From: Rhizaria sp. SCN 62-66
Lineage: Eukaryota > Rhizaria, unplaced
Length of the DNA: 64,000 nt
Assembly: GCA_001724265.1 (NCBI GenBank)
Contig: MEDY01000240.1
Span: forward strand, 1 to 64,000
Direction: 5' to 3'
In this document: positions 20,948-33,100 of the stretch, piece after piece
Layout of the letters: the number at the start of each line of letters is the position of its first letter
Numbering within the stretch: position 1 is the first letter of the stretch
Notes under the pieces: model-generated
What the model saw: the letters and a program-made list of their open reading frames with translations, nothing else
Database searches by the model: none
What the model was told of the DNA's origin: nothing
Made by a program: the position numbers and the translations under genes

Positions 20948-22009
20948 ATGCCGTCCCCTCCCCTGCCGCTCTCGACGCCCGCGGACATTGACGCGGCGTA
21001 CCTCTCTCTCTTCTCGGGTCTGTCCGAGTACCGCGCGGCGATGCTGTCGCTGGACGCCTCGCTGGGCGACGGCTGGCTGTCGCTAGTCGAAGCCGAGCGC
21101 GAAGGCCGCACCAACGCCACGCTCAACGCCACGGCCTACCAGCACAGGGACGTTATTGCCGCGCGCCTCCGCGTCGCCGCACCTGCCAGCAGCAGCGCGG
21201 ACGGCGGCGCAGACGAGCAGGACGAGGCCGTGATGGTCGATTTGTCCAAGGTCGAGCCCGGCTCCGACATCTGGCAGGCCGCCAACGCCCTCGCGCTCGC
21301 ATCTGCCTCTGGCTCCGCCGCTGGCAAGCCCGCCAACGCCGGCGCGGACGGCGAGAACTCCGGCGGCGACGACAGCGACGAGTACGACTTCGCGGATGAC
21401 CCCGAACTGCGCTCGCTCGTCTCGGCCGCCGGCGGAAGCAGCCCTGCCGCTGCCGCCGCTCTGCGCAACCGCAAGTCGACCACGAGCAAGAAGACTGCGG
21501 TGAGCTCTCGCGCCGCTGCGGGTGCCGAAGACACCGAGGCCGGCGGCAGCGAGCCCGTTGCGCCGGTGTACGTCTCCGCCGAGGCCACGCAGCGCTGGTT
21601 CGCGCCGCTGCCCTTGCCAGCGCTGCTGGAGGCGCAGACGCTCTTCTCCAGCGCGACCGCGGCGGCCGTCGAGCTGGCCGGTAGGCGCGCCCGGCTTATT
21701 CAGCTGTTGAGCTCGCTTGAGCGGCTTAACTTGAAGACGTTCAGCATTGAGGACGGCGACAGCAACACGACCCCGGCCGCGGCCCCGGTCCCCGCCTCGG
21801 CCGCGACCAACGCCAAGGAGAGCTCTTGTAGTGGTAAGAGTCCCTCGAAGACGAGTGCGAGTGGGAAGAGTGCTGCTGCGAGCCCCGCAAAGGGCAAGTC
21901 TGTCATTGCTGCGCCTGAGCAGGACGCCGAGGACGACGGCGACGGCTGCGTCGTGGTTGGCCTTGCGGCGGCCGCGGCGACTGCGACCGATGATCACTGC
22001 GATGATTGA
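20948..22009 (+). CDS. VMA22: V-ATPase assembly factor VMA22/CCDC115
   Basis: A single exon of 353 codons ending in TGA. The N-terminal helix carries LDASLGDGWLSLVEAERE, matching the RVEEGWLSLAKAR region of human CCDC115. The C-terminal part (about 212-255) has WFAPLPLPALLEAQTLF followed by a Leu-rich helix, matching the WFGILVPHSLRQAQ...F motif and its helix. VMA22 acts with VMA12 and VMA21 in the ER on assembly of the membrane sector of the V-ATPase. Human CCDC115 is 180 residues; the extra length here is a Ser/Ala/Asp-rich linker between the two conserved parts and a low-complexity tail. The start ATG follows a C-rich stretch and is the first in frame. Confidence 0.82.
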   Translation: MPSPPLPLSTPADIDAAYLSLFSGLSEYRAAMLSLDASLGDGWLSLVEAEREGRTNATLNATAYQHRDVIAARLRVAAPASSSADGGADEQDEAVMVDLSKVEPGSDIWQAANALALASASGSAAGKPANAGADGENSGGDDSDEYDFADDPELRSLVSAAGGSSPAAAAALRNRKSTTSKKTAVSSRAAAGAEDTEAGGSEPVAPVYVSAEATQRWFAPLPLPALLEAQTLFSSATAAAVELAGRRARLIQLLSSLERLNLKTFSIEDGDSNTTPAAAPVPASAATNAKESSCSGKSPSKTSASGKSAAASPAKGKSVIAAPEQDAEDDGDGCVVVGLAAAAATATDDHCDD

Positions 22010-22353
22010 GCGAGCTACAAGTTAAGTTGATTCACAGATCCGCTCGTTCATCCGTTGTCTATGGAGTAGATGTCACATTGCATTTCAATTCACCACACAA
22101 TTCTATTTTAATCATATTCGTTAACACAATTAGAATCACACGTGTTCAGCTATCGCGCAAAGTAATGAAGTAGAAGTAGCCCCTTCCTTCAAACCAACTC
22201 TGGCCACAATACAAAAAGAGAACCGATTCCCTCCCGAGTTGCTTTATATTACATTTGCGTTGCTTTATTTCATGATTGATGGTTACATTGTCTGAAACAA
22301 CACATTCAAACACTAAATACGAAAACTTTCACCGATGATCACTCTCGCAGCCC
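22010..22353. other. convergent 3' region
   Basis: About 340 AT-rich bases between the 3' ends of VMA22 (+) and the AprA/PqaA-like gene (-). No repeat or RNA gene is visible. Confidence 0.5.
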
Positions 22354-24363
22354 TTAGACGAGGTCGTGGTGGCACTCGGAGCCCTTGCCGCAGGGCGGGA
22401 AAGGCAGCGTGTCAGGCACCACGCGCACCTGCGTCGTGAAGGCCAGCGTCTGGCCTGTGGTGCCGACGGGAAACTGGAACTCGAAGAAGAAGGCCAGGTA
22501 AGTGCCGTCCGCGGGGGGCTCCAGGCTGTGGCTGTAGACGAGCGTGTCGTTGGCGCCGGCCTTGTAGCCGGTGTTGACGCCGCTGAAGTCGAGGTCGTAG
22601 TTGCTCATGTCGTTGCTGCCCAGGTACTTGGCAAGCGCGGCCGTGGGGACGACGGCGACGGGCTTGATCTTGTGCTCGCTCCAAATGTAGGGCACGATGC
22701 AGTGGTCGTCGTCCATCGCGATGCCGGGGGCCGTGCACGGCGCCCAGGGCTTGATGGCGCGGATCATGCGGAAGTCGCGGCGCTGCGGGCTCGTCTTGGC
22801 CGTCTTGATGCCGAACATGCGTGCAGCTGACGGCGGCGTCGCACCGGGGACGGCGGCCGTGAGCGTGTTCTGGCTGAGCTGCCACGTGAAGTGAGGCAGG
22901 TTCTGGCTGGTGAAGATCGCGGTCATATACCCGGCGACAGCGGCGACGAGCTCCACGGCGCGCGTTGCCAGCGTGTGCTCGCAGCTGGGCAGCATGAGGC
23001 GGTGCGCGCGGCCGCCCTCCTCGAGCTGTGTCCAGAAGGCCAGGTCGTCGTCGAGGAAAAAAAACTCGTCGCCGGTGGCCGAGATGGCCAGCACATTCAT
23101 GCGCTTCAGTTCCTCGAAGTACGTCACGGGGTCGACGACGGACATGAGGTAGTCCATATCGGGCGTGCCGATCGTGTCAGTCACATTCTGCACCCAGTAG
23201 TCCTCCAGTGCGAAGGTCCAGTTGCCCAGCGACTGGTAGATGCGCGGGATCGTTACGCCCATGTTGACCGCGGAGAATACCTGCGGCGCCACGGCCACCA
23301 CGCGGCGCTGCGCGGGCGGCAGCGAGCCCTCGTAAGCGCCCACAAGCCACGACGCGGCGCCGCGCTTCGAGGCGCCGGAAATGAAGTACTTCTCGAACGT
23401 GTCCGGCACAGGGGACGACGACGAGGCGGACTGCAAAAGGTGAACAGAGAGACAATAGAGAATTAAAAGCAAAAGATCTTAGATGTGTGATGATTAGTTT
23501 CAGTAAACAGATTTTCATTCCATATGATTGCCAACATAGCAAATAATTCCTTCTGATCGTTGTTCATTGTGCCCTGAAGCACGGTGCTCACGTACCCACT
23601 GCGTGAGGGCGTCCATGGCCTTGACGACGGCCTTGGTCATGGGGAAGTAGATCGCCCACTCGGGCTGCTTGCGCTCAAACGCCATGCGCCAGGTGTAGGC
23701 CACCAGCGCGTCCTCCGAGCGGAACTTGTACTGCGGATCCTTTACAAAGCGCAGGCTCTGGTTCGGGATCTGGAACAGCACGGCGACAATGGCGTTGGCC
23801 TTGGTGGCGAGCAGCGAGCCGACGACGATGTCGATGTTCTTGGCGTCAGGGTAGTCGTCCGGGTTGCCGCCATTGTGGCCCTTGGTGACGTAGATGCCGA
23901 TCTTGGTGGTGGAGAGCAGCGTGACGCCGCGCGGCACAAGCACGACAATCTTGTGCGTCCAGACGTGGCCGCCGTCGGTGATGTCGTCGGCCGTCAGCCA
24001 GATCTGTGAGGTCATGTTGAGCACGTACGCGTCGTAGATGTCGGTCGAGTAGGTGATGCCCGTGTCGTGCCACGCGAAGGCAGAGTCGTTGCGCGCGACG
24101 TACTCGTACAGCGGGCGCTCGTTCCCGCGCATGCGGCGAGCGAGCTCAGGGGAGAGCTCGTCCGCGGTGGCCGTGCGGCCGGTGTGCTTGACCGAGGGCG
24201 AGGCGCGGTGCGCGGGGAGGTCGTCGAGCGGGCGGTCGAAGTAGTCGGTGTAGGACGACACGGCCGCGGAGACCGGGGATGAGAGCAGCGCAACGGCCAG
24301 CAGCGCGAGCGTCGCCAAAAGCGAGGCAAGTCGGCCGGCGGAGCAATGACGCGAGAACATCAT
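22354..24363 (-). CDS. secreted PhoPQ-activated (PqaA)/AprA-like protein
   Basis: Two exons (24363-23596 and 23430-22354) joined in phase 0 across a 165-base intron (donor GTACGT, acceptor TTGCAG) give 614 residues, stop TAA. An N-terminal hydrophobic stretch ending ...LLSSPVSA at about residue 33 is a signal peptide. The body matches the PhoPQ-activated pathogenicity-related family (PF10142), known in bacteria (PqaA) and in Dictyostelium as AprA, a secreted autocrine proliferation repressor. The fold is alpha/beta-hydrolase-like. Candidate catalytic residues are Ser 277 in GASKRGAASW, an Asp in FFLDDD near 381, and His in CEHTL near 406. N-glycosylation motifs such as NMTS and NWTF agree with secretion. 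The substrate is unknown. The C-terminal 180 residues form the second domain usual in this family. Confidence 0.85.
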
Positions 24364-25072
24364 CGGCTCTATGGGCGCGAATGAAGGTGCGGTGAGGCGG
24401 GAGTCAATGTTATGGGGCCACGAGGAAATGAGACGGGTATAAGTGATAAATAAGATATGAAAACAGATGTCAAATGCATACTATGTGTGTCAAGTACGGG
24501 GGCATAACATATACGGATGATACTATGTTCTGCTGCAGTTCAGATGAGACAGATCAAGTTTTGTGCGAGGGTTTCTCGCTCCGAGACGCTGCTTTGGGGA
24601 GCAAGTTCGGGTGCGATTGCGGAACACTAATACAAACAGCACGCGCATTTCATTATTCGGAATATAGACATAGATATCGGCTATAACGCACTCACTTGAC
24701 TAAAGAATAGCTGACGAAGTATCGATGTCAATAAGAGTTGCTTTTCATCGGAGGATACGTCGCCGCCGCCAGCTTTGAGACTGGTGGTCGCCGATTCGCC
24801 ACATTTTTCGTATTCTTACTCTTTCTGTGAGTCGTTGAGCCCTTCTCTAGACTCAATCCCATACACTCCAAACGTCGTCAATATATGTCTTGATTCTATA
24901 ACGGAATTAAAATGTGGTATATTATCTTTCTATATTACTCATATGTCGTAAAAATACTCATATGTGTCGAAACACGACGTCCATTCCCGACCGTTACCTA
25001 TCGGGTTCACGATGTTTGCTTATCCTTTAGCGCACCACTTCGACTATCAGCTGTGCTGTCCGCGCGCCCGCG
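24364..25072. other. divergent intergenic region
   Basis: About 710 AT-rich bases between the starts of the AprA/PqaA-like gene (-) and the large coiled-coil gene (+). It should hold both promoters. No known motif, RNA gene or repeat was found. Confidence 0.5.
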
Positions 25073-28000
25073 ATGTCCTCCCCGCTGGGCCCTGCCCCGG
25101 CGCCGCTCGCGCCCGCGCCGCGTGCGCACCGCGAGGACGACCCCACGACGTGGACCTCGGAATCGCTCCTCGCCTCTCTTTCGTCCTCGTCCTCCCCCGC
25201 AGCTGCGAACAACCTCGGCAGCAGTGCCAGTCGCGGCAGCCTCGACCCTCTGGTGGCAGGCGGTGACCCGCGCCTCGCTGCCGCCGCTGCGCCTCCTCTG
25301 TGGCCCATCGCCAACAGCGCTGCCGTTCCGTCTCAAAGTCACGACGACCACAAAGCTTACGACGACCCCAACGACGGATTCGGCGGCACCAGCGGCTTCC
25401 CCTTGGCGCCATTTGCCAACAGTCCGTTCGGTGGCCTGCAGTCGCAGCAGATGCAGCCTTACCCGGAGCTGCACCAGCAGCCGCACATGATGTCGCCCTA
25501 TCTGCCCCAGTCCGTGGCCGTCTCCGCCTCCGACCCAAGCGGCGCCGCCATGACCGCCCCCGGCGCTGCGCTGCCGCCGGGCTTCGCGGTGTCGGCCGCG
25601 GCGACGCTCACGCGCCCGTCGCAGGCCGAGCGCAGCCAGATCAAGGCTCTGTCCGACGCCTTTAGCTACTTCACGTCTCGCATGAACCAGGTCCACAAGA
25701 ACAACAACGCACACAGCTACCCTGCCTCTGCGAGCGGCGGCGGCGGCGGTGGCGGCGGGGGCGGCGGCTCGCACACCCCGCGGCCTCCCGCGACCGCGAC
25801 CGGCGCTGCGTCGGCCACCGGCTTCCTTGTCCCCAGCGGCAGCACTGCCAACCTGGGCCCCGGCGCCGTCGCAGTCGCCCGCCGCCGCACCCGCGCTGCG
25901 CCCCGTCACAACGCGAACGCAGAAACACATCGTGGGGGCGCGAATAGCCACAACAACAACACTCTGAGCGCGAACGTGCCGCCCGCGCAGCACCTGGCGC
26001 AGCTGCTGGCCGTGTGCAAAGAAGAGCAGCTGGTGTACGACCTCTTCTTCCACGAGCTCATCCACCAGCTCGCGCCCCATTCGCGCGACCGCGCCGCGCT
26101 GCTCGAGTCGATCCGACTCCACTACAGCGCGCTCTTCGCGCGCGTGCCGCCCGCGGCCGCCGCTCTGCACAACGAGCTCCAGGCCCAACGCGCGCTCGCG
26201 GGCGCGCTCGGGGAGGAGGTGCAGGAGCTGCGCACCGCGCACGCCGAGTCGGAGCTGGCGCTGGCCACCACCCGCGCGCGGCTCGCAGACACCGTGGCCG
26301 AGGCGGAGCGCACGCGCGCCGAGCTGGACCTGGCCGTGCGCGAGGGCGAGCAGACGACGGCGCTATGGAAGGAGCTCAAGCGCGAGTGGTTGCTCCAACG
26401 CGGGCAGCTCGAGGAGCAGATCGTGCTGCTGCGGCAGCGCAACGAGGACTACCAGGTCGAGTTCGAGGCCATGTCGCTCACGCTCAAAGCCAGCGGCGAC
26501 TCGTCGCTCCCGCTCGCGATCGCGGCCGAGGACGCCGCCAAGGCCGAGGCCGCGGTCGCCGCGCGCGTCGCCGCCGCCGTGGCCGCGCGCGAGGCGACCG
26601 TGCGTGCCGAGCTCGAGGCCGCGGCCGCGGTCAAGCAGGAGGCCGCCGTGGCCGCCGCCGTGGCGTGGGCCCGCAAGCAGGCTGCGGCCGAGGCCGACGA
26701 CGAGGCGCGCGCACGCCACACCCGCGCCACGGCCGCGCACCACCGCGGCAGCGCTGGACTCTTCGGCGCCAAGACCTCGACGGGCGCCCTCGCAACGGTC
26801 TTCGCGGGCGAGGGTGACATGGCGCTTAACGCCGGACTCAACGTTACCGACCAGTCCGGCGACTTCGGCGCCGCTGCGGGCAATGGCGGCAACGGCGACT
26901 TCGCACTGGGAGACATCTTCGGCCCCGGCGCGGACATGAAGGCCGTCGCGGGCGCGTTCGGCATCAGCATCGTCACGCCACGCAACGGCCCCGGCAGCGC
27001 TGGTAGAGGCGAGGGCCCCGACGAGCCCGCGTCGCCGTTTGGAGGGCTCTCGCAGCACGGCGCGCGCCGCGGCAGCTACAGCGGGCAGCAGGCGCATCAG
27101 CCGCAGCACGCAGCCGTGTCCGCAGCAGCATTGCATGCAGCAACTCTCATCGTCGGCAAGCCCTCTCTTGACGGTAACAACAACAGCAGCAGCTGTAGCC
27201 CCAGGAGCGGCGGCCTCCCACTCGGTTTGGACGGGGACTCGGACGGCGCGGCGCTGACGTTCGAGCTGCTGCACGCGGAGCATCAGCGCCACGTGGACCT
27301 CACTGCCGCGCGCCAGACGCACGTCCTGCTGCTGCGCCAGGCGAAGCTGCAGCAGGTGCTAACCGAGCTGGCCGCGCTCGGCGCCGCCGACTACAAGGGC
27401 TCGGGAACCGGTAGCAACAACAGTCGAGGTGCCACTAACACAAACACGAACGCGCTGGAGCTGCTGCTAACGAATGACAACACAATGAAGTCCAACGCTG
27501 CGGCGAGCGATGCTACCAGTGACGTTAGTGCCGCGTCCCGCGCCCGCATCCCCGAGCTGCAGGTCTACGCGCACCGGCTCGCGCGTGAGGCGACGCTGCA
27601 GCAGCAGATTACGGAGGCCGCGGTCGCCGCCTCGCTGGCCATCCGCACCGTGCGCAAGCCCGACGCGGCCCTCGCCAGCGCCACCGCGGGCGCCGTCGCC
27701 GCGCTCGCCGCCGCGCTCAGCGCGAGCCCGAGCTTCAGCGTCCCGAGCGCTAGTGCAAACACGGTTGCGCTGGCGGGCACTGCGGCGACCACGAGTCCGC
27801 GCGACGGCACAAGCACGAGCCCTGGGAGCGTCAACAAGGCGGGCCGCCGCGGCAGTCTCGTACGCGGGGCCTCGGGCCACAAGGGCGGCAACATCAACAG
27901 CACCATCAGCCATAGCCACAGCAACTCGAGCGCCAGCGGCAGCAGGAACAGCTTCAGCCAGGGCAACGGGCTCAGCGTCACAACACCGCAGCATCAACAG

Positions 28001-29892
28001 CAACAGCAGCACGGTGACGGCGCGCAACCGGCCTCACCCAGCGGTTTCTTCAACAGCCCCGCTGTCCCCGGCCACGGCCACGGCCTGCCGCAGCTCACTG
28101 TAAGCACCGCCGCGGACGTCGCCGTCACGATCACCGACGCGGCGCCCGCCACCGCGGTGACGGCGGCCGCGTGGACCGCCTTCAAGGCCTCTCTAGTCGA
28201 TATCACGCCGACGGCGATCAACCCCGTCACGCAGGCGCCCGCGCTGTCTTCGCTGGCGACAGCGGCCGCGGCTGCGCTGGCGGTTCCCGCGCCGCTGGCC
28301 GTGCCCCCCATGACGCTGTTGTCGCTGTCGGGCTCTACCCCGGGCAGCCCGGCCGGCAGCCGCATCGCCTCCCCGTCGCCTCTGCAGAACAACAACGCGT
28401 ACAGCAACGCGAGCGCGGACGCCACACAGCGCCCTCTGTTGGCGAGCTCGGCCACCGCAGCAGCCTCCAGCTCCACTGCGTCTGCGCCTATGACTGCGCC
28501 TGGAAGTGCGTCTGTGACCGCGGGCCCGGGCGCGAGCGTCGTCGCCCAGCAGGCCAGCGCGCTGGGTTTCCCTCTCATCAGCACCGAGCTGGGCTCGGAC
28601 GTCATCCCCGCCGCCTTCCCCGCCGCCTCGCAGTCGCTGCACAACGCCGCCGCCGCGGCGCCGTTGCTCGCGGCCTACCGCGCGGGTGCGCTGCTCTCGC
28701 TCCCCGCGCTCTCGGCCGCCGCGGCCAACGGCGGGAAGGGCGGCAACAACAACGCTCCCGGTACGGCGCCATCAGCTGGGGCAGGCTCCAACACGACGGT
28801 GACCGTGAACAGCAGCGGCACGCGCTCTCGCCGCAACACAATCTCGCCGCGCTCTCAGACCCGCGCGGGCGCCCCGGCACAAGCGCAGGCGCAGGCGCAG
28901 GGGCAGGTGCAGTCTGTGTCGGGGGCTCGCTCGCGCCGGTCCTCTCTCGTCTCGCTGCTCGGCTCTTCCGAAGCCCCCCCGGCCGTTGCACGCAGCGCCA
29001 GCACCAGCGGCGGCGCGAGGGCGGGCGGTAGAGGCCCCGCGTCGCTGGTGGCCGTGGCACAGCTGCTCGACTGCGCGCTCGCGGCGCCCTCATCGCTCGC
29101 ACACGCCGCCTTCAAGGCCTTCGTCCCGCTCGCCGACCGCCCCGTCTCTGCCGCGAACAGCAGCAGCAGCAGTGGCGCTGGCGGCAGAAACGCCAAGCCC
29201 GGCTCTGCTGCGACCTTTGCGAGCCTCGCCAACCTGGACGCGCACGTGCGCTTCCCGGTCGCGTCACGCGTAGCGCAGGTCAAGGCGCTGCTGCCGCACG
29301 TGGCCGACGACGTCGTCGTCGCCGCGCTGCGCGACGCCGAGGCCGAAGCGTACAAGGCGTTGTTGAAGCTCACGCGGCCGCCCACAGTCGTCGCCATCAA
29401 CTGGGCCAACACGGGTGCAAACACTGGTGCGCAAACGAGCTTCTCCGACGCTAACGCCAGTCAGCGCTCGAGCGGCGGGCTCAACTCGCTTGTCATCAAC
29501 ACCAACAGCAATGCAGCAGCGAGTGCTCAGCAGCAGCAGGCCCAGAGCGGCGGTTTCTCGCTCAAGTCTCTGTTCCGCGGCTTCATGTCGTCTTCGTCCA
29601 CCTCGTCCCTCTCGGCGGTGACTGGTGCGTCCCCCGTCGCCGTCACCGCGACCCCGGCGACCGCAACCGCGACCGCAGCCGGTCTGCGGGACATGGGTCC
29701 ACCTAGCAGCCCGCTGATGGGGCCGACGCGCCCGCACACGCGGCTGCACACGCACGCCACCAGCGCCATCTCGAGCGCGCAGGGCCAGAGCCGCGGCCAG
29801 CCGCAGAGCCAGAGGCGGGGACGCGACCAGTACAACGGCGACGACAATGATGACAACAGCAATGCCCCGAACAACAACCTCGGCCTCCCCTC

Positions 29893-29929
<37 letters not shown>

Positions 29930-30113
29930 AACGCCAGCGCCGCAGCGGCCGCGGCGGACGGCTCAGACCCGCTGGCCCGCATGTCGCGGCTCATTGCTCA
30001 GCAGCAGGAGCGCTCCGCCGGCAGCGAGAGCCGCAACGCCCGCCGCAACAACAACAACAACAACAGCAGCAGCAGCAACAGTAGCAACCGCACCGGCAGA
30101 GCCGACAATGACA

Positions 30114-30144
<31 letters not shown>

Positions 30145-33100
30145 TGCTGATTACGACGCTAACGCTGCTCAGTACGACGACTCAGCGGATGCCAGCGCTC
30201 TCGTCGCTGCCGGTGTTGCCCTCTCGAAGCGCAAGCAGAAGCATCAGCAGCAGTCATCTGGCTTCAACACTGCTCGCGGCGGCAATGGCGGTGCTCGCCG
30301 CAGCAGCCGCCGCCGCCCCGCCGCCCCGCGCCGGCTTGAGTCGCCGCCATCGTCGGAGCTCTCCGCCTCGTCCGACTACGACGACGCTGACAGCAACGGC
30401 ACCAGTGGCAGCGGCAAGAGCGGAAGCAAGCGCGCGACGGGCAGCGACAGCACCGCACTCATCCCTGTCAACACGACGACGACGACGGCGGTCACGGCTG
30501 CGCCCGTGGCCCCCGCCGGGCTGCGCGTGGCCATCGCGCCCGCCGGCGCCACGCGCGCGCGCTCGCAGGCGGCGCGCGAGGCCGAGTACCGCGCCGTTAT
30601 CACCGCGCTTATCGCCAAGACCGAGACGCTGCAGGACCAGCGCGCGCAGCTCCGCGCGCGCGTCGCCGCGCTTAAGGGTCGCAACGAGCAGCTCGAACAG
30701 GCGCTCGCCGACGTCGACGGCGGCGACGGGCTTGTGCCGCTCTCGAACAACGCGGCCAGCGGTGGCTCCAACAGCGCTAACCCCGGCGTCGGCGGCAACA
30801 TGGGTCTCATCTCACCCCTGGGCGTCCCCACCGGCCCGCTCGCCGCCGCAGACGCCAGCTCCGCCGGCGCCGCTGCGGGCGGCGACTCGGTGGCGGTGCG
30901 CCGCGGCATGCGCGCGCGCGAGGGCCAGTCGCTGCTGGCGCTGTCTCACGCGCTCGCCAACCTGGAAGCCACGGCGTCGGCCGAGGCGCGCCAGACGGCG
31001 CTGCTGGGCGTCGTCGACAGCCTCATCCAGCGCCAGGACGCGCACGCGCGCCTGCAGCGCAAGGCCGCAGAGGAAGAAGCACGGTATGTTGCAGGCACTA
31101 TTTATGGTTTCATTTGCGTCTACTGTTGTATTTTATTGTTTAGGTGTCATTCACTTTGTTTTGCTCAACTATTTACTTCTGGATTCTGTTTTTGTTCTCC
31201 GTATTTTATCTCTTTAGGCAAATGGTGCAGAACTACACTGCCAACGGCGGCAGCAAGAAGGGCGCCAAGGCCAAGGCCAATCCCAATGCCAACGCTGTTG
31301 TCAACAAGCGCGGCACTCTTGGATTCACGGGAGGCTTCGCGCTCATCGGTCTTAACGGCCCTTCCGTCGGCGACGACGGCAACGCGAACGGCGACTACAA
31401 CGACGACGATGATGACGACAACGAGGACGAGGACGAAGAGAGCAACCCTTACGCAACTCCGAATCCCACCGTCACCAACGGCAACGCGGCGCCGCACGCC
31501 TTCTCCAACGGCTTCACCCCGTTCCCGGCCACGTTCAGCAACAACCCCGGCGCCAACGCGGCCGCGGCCAACGGCTACTACACTGCCGGCGCCACCAGCG
31601 TTGCCGCTGACAGCGCGCTGGGCTCGTGGGACGCCACCGCCGCGCTGTCGCCGACGGCGACGATCTTGGGCGCGGTGGCGAGTGGGCAGTCGCTGACGAC
31701 CTTCTCGCGGCTCGCGCGCATGCTCCGCGCCACCAAGGCCCGCGCGGCCACGCTCGCCGTGCGGTCTGCGCGCTACAACGCGGCCCACGGCGCGCACGCG
31801 CCCACGGGCCCCGCGGTCAACGCGCGCACCGGCACCGGCGCCGGCACGGGCGGCAACAACGCTGGGATGGGGGTGCTGGCCGACGACGACGACGTGTACG
31901 CGGCGGCGTTGAACGAGATGGACGCGCGCGAGGCCGCGGCCGCCGCGGGTAGCGTGTCAGCCGGCGTGGCGGGCCAGCGCGGCAGCGCCGGGCAGACTGG
32001 CGTCTCTGCTAGCGGCAAGGCGGGCGGTTTGTCGGGCGCGGCGGCACAGCTGGCCTCGGCCACGGGCGCGGGGTCGTTACCGTGCCTGCTCAAGTGGGTG
32101 CGCAAGACGTGGGACGACAAGACGGCCGCGGACCAGCTCGCGCGCGCGGCGTCGGCGCCCGTGCTGCCGCTGCCCGAGTTCGTCTTCGACGCGCAGCGCC
32201 ATATGTACGGACTCCCCCGCCTCGTCCATAGCAAGACGCTCGAGCTACTGCACGCGCTGTCTGCCTGGCGCGGCTCCTGCGCCGAGGCCGAGTTCGCGGC
32301 GCAGTGCCTGGAGGAGGCGCGGCCGCTAGATGAGCTTGTGCTATTCCTCCGCACGCGCGCCGTCGTCCTGGCCACGCCGCAGGGCGTCTTCTACCAGGTA
32401 CGACTTGCAAATAGCGACGTAACATCTGAATTTGACAATGATTTATGATTAAAATAACTGTTAAGATGGATCTATTTCATCATATATTATAATGCCTTTC
32501 GTCTTGATCTGAAACCAATTATTATAAGTCAATAGCCCCATGATATATCCCTTTCTTGACTTCTTTGACCCTCAAACTCTTTCCGTGTTCTATTTGTTCC
32601 TTGCTACTTTACTCACCCACTCACCCCAGGGCGACACGTCGTCTCCGACGCCGACGGTGCAGGGCTGTGCCGAGTACCTCTCGCTGTCCCGCGCGACGGC
32701 GGCCGTGGACACACTCTTCTCCTCCTCCCCGGCCATCCGCGCCAGCCTCGCGGAGCAGCTCGCTGCGCGCTCCGAGCCTTGGCCCGCGCTCGCGCCTTAC
32801 ATCACCCGCGACCAGCTCGCGTCGTTGCTCGCCGCGGCCGACGCGCCGCCCGGCGTGGACCCCGCGCGTGACCGCCGGCCCGCCGCGCTGTGCGTCGCCT
32901 TCTACGCCTTCGTCGAGCTGATTCTGACGCAGTTCCGCGCGCTCGAGCTCGAGCTGCGCCACCACGAGCTCGCTGAGCGGCTGTTCGCGTCGCAGGACCC
33001 GCTGGGCCAGGGCCGCATCGACTTCCCGGGCTTCAAGGCCATCTTTGAGGCCGCGCGGCCGTCCTACACGCAGCGCGAGATCGCCTCGCTCTTCACCAAC

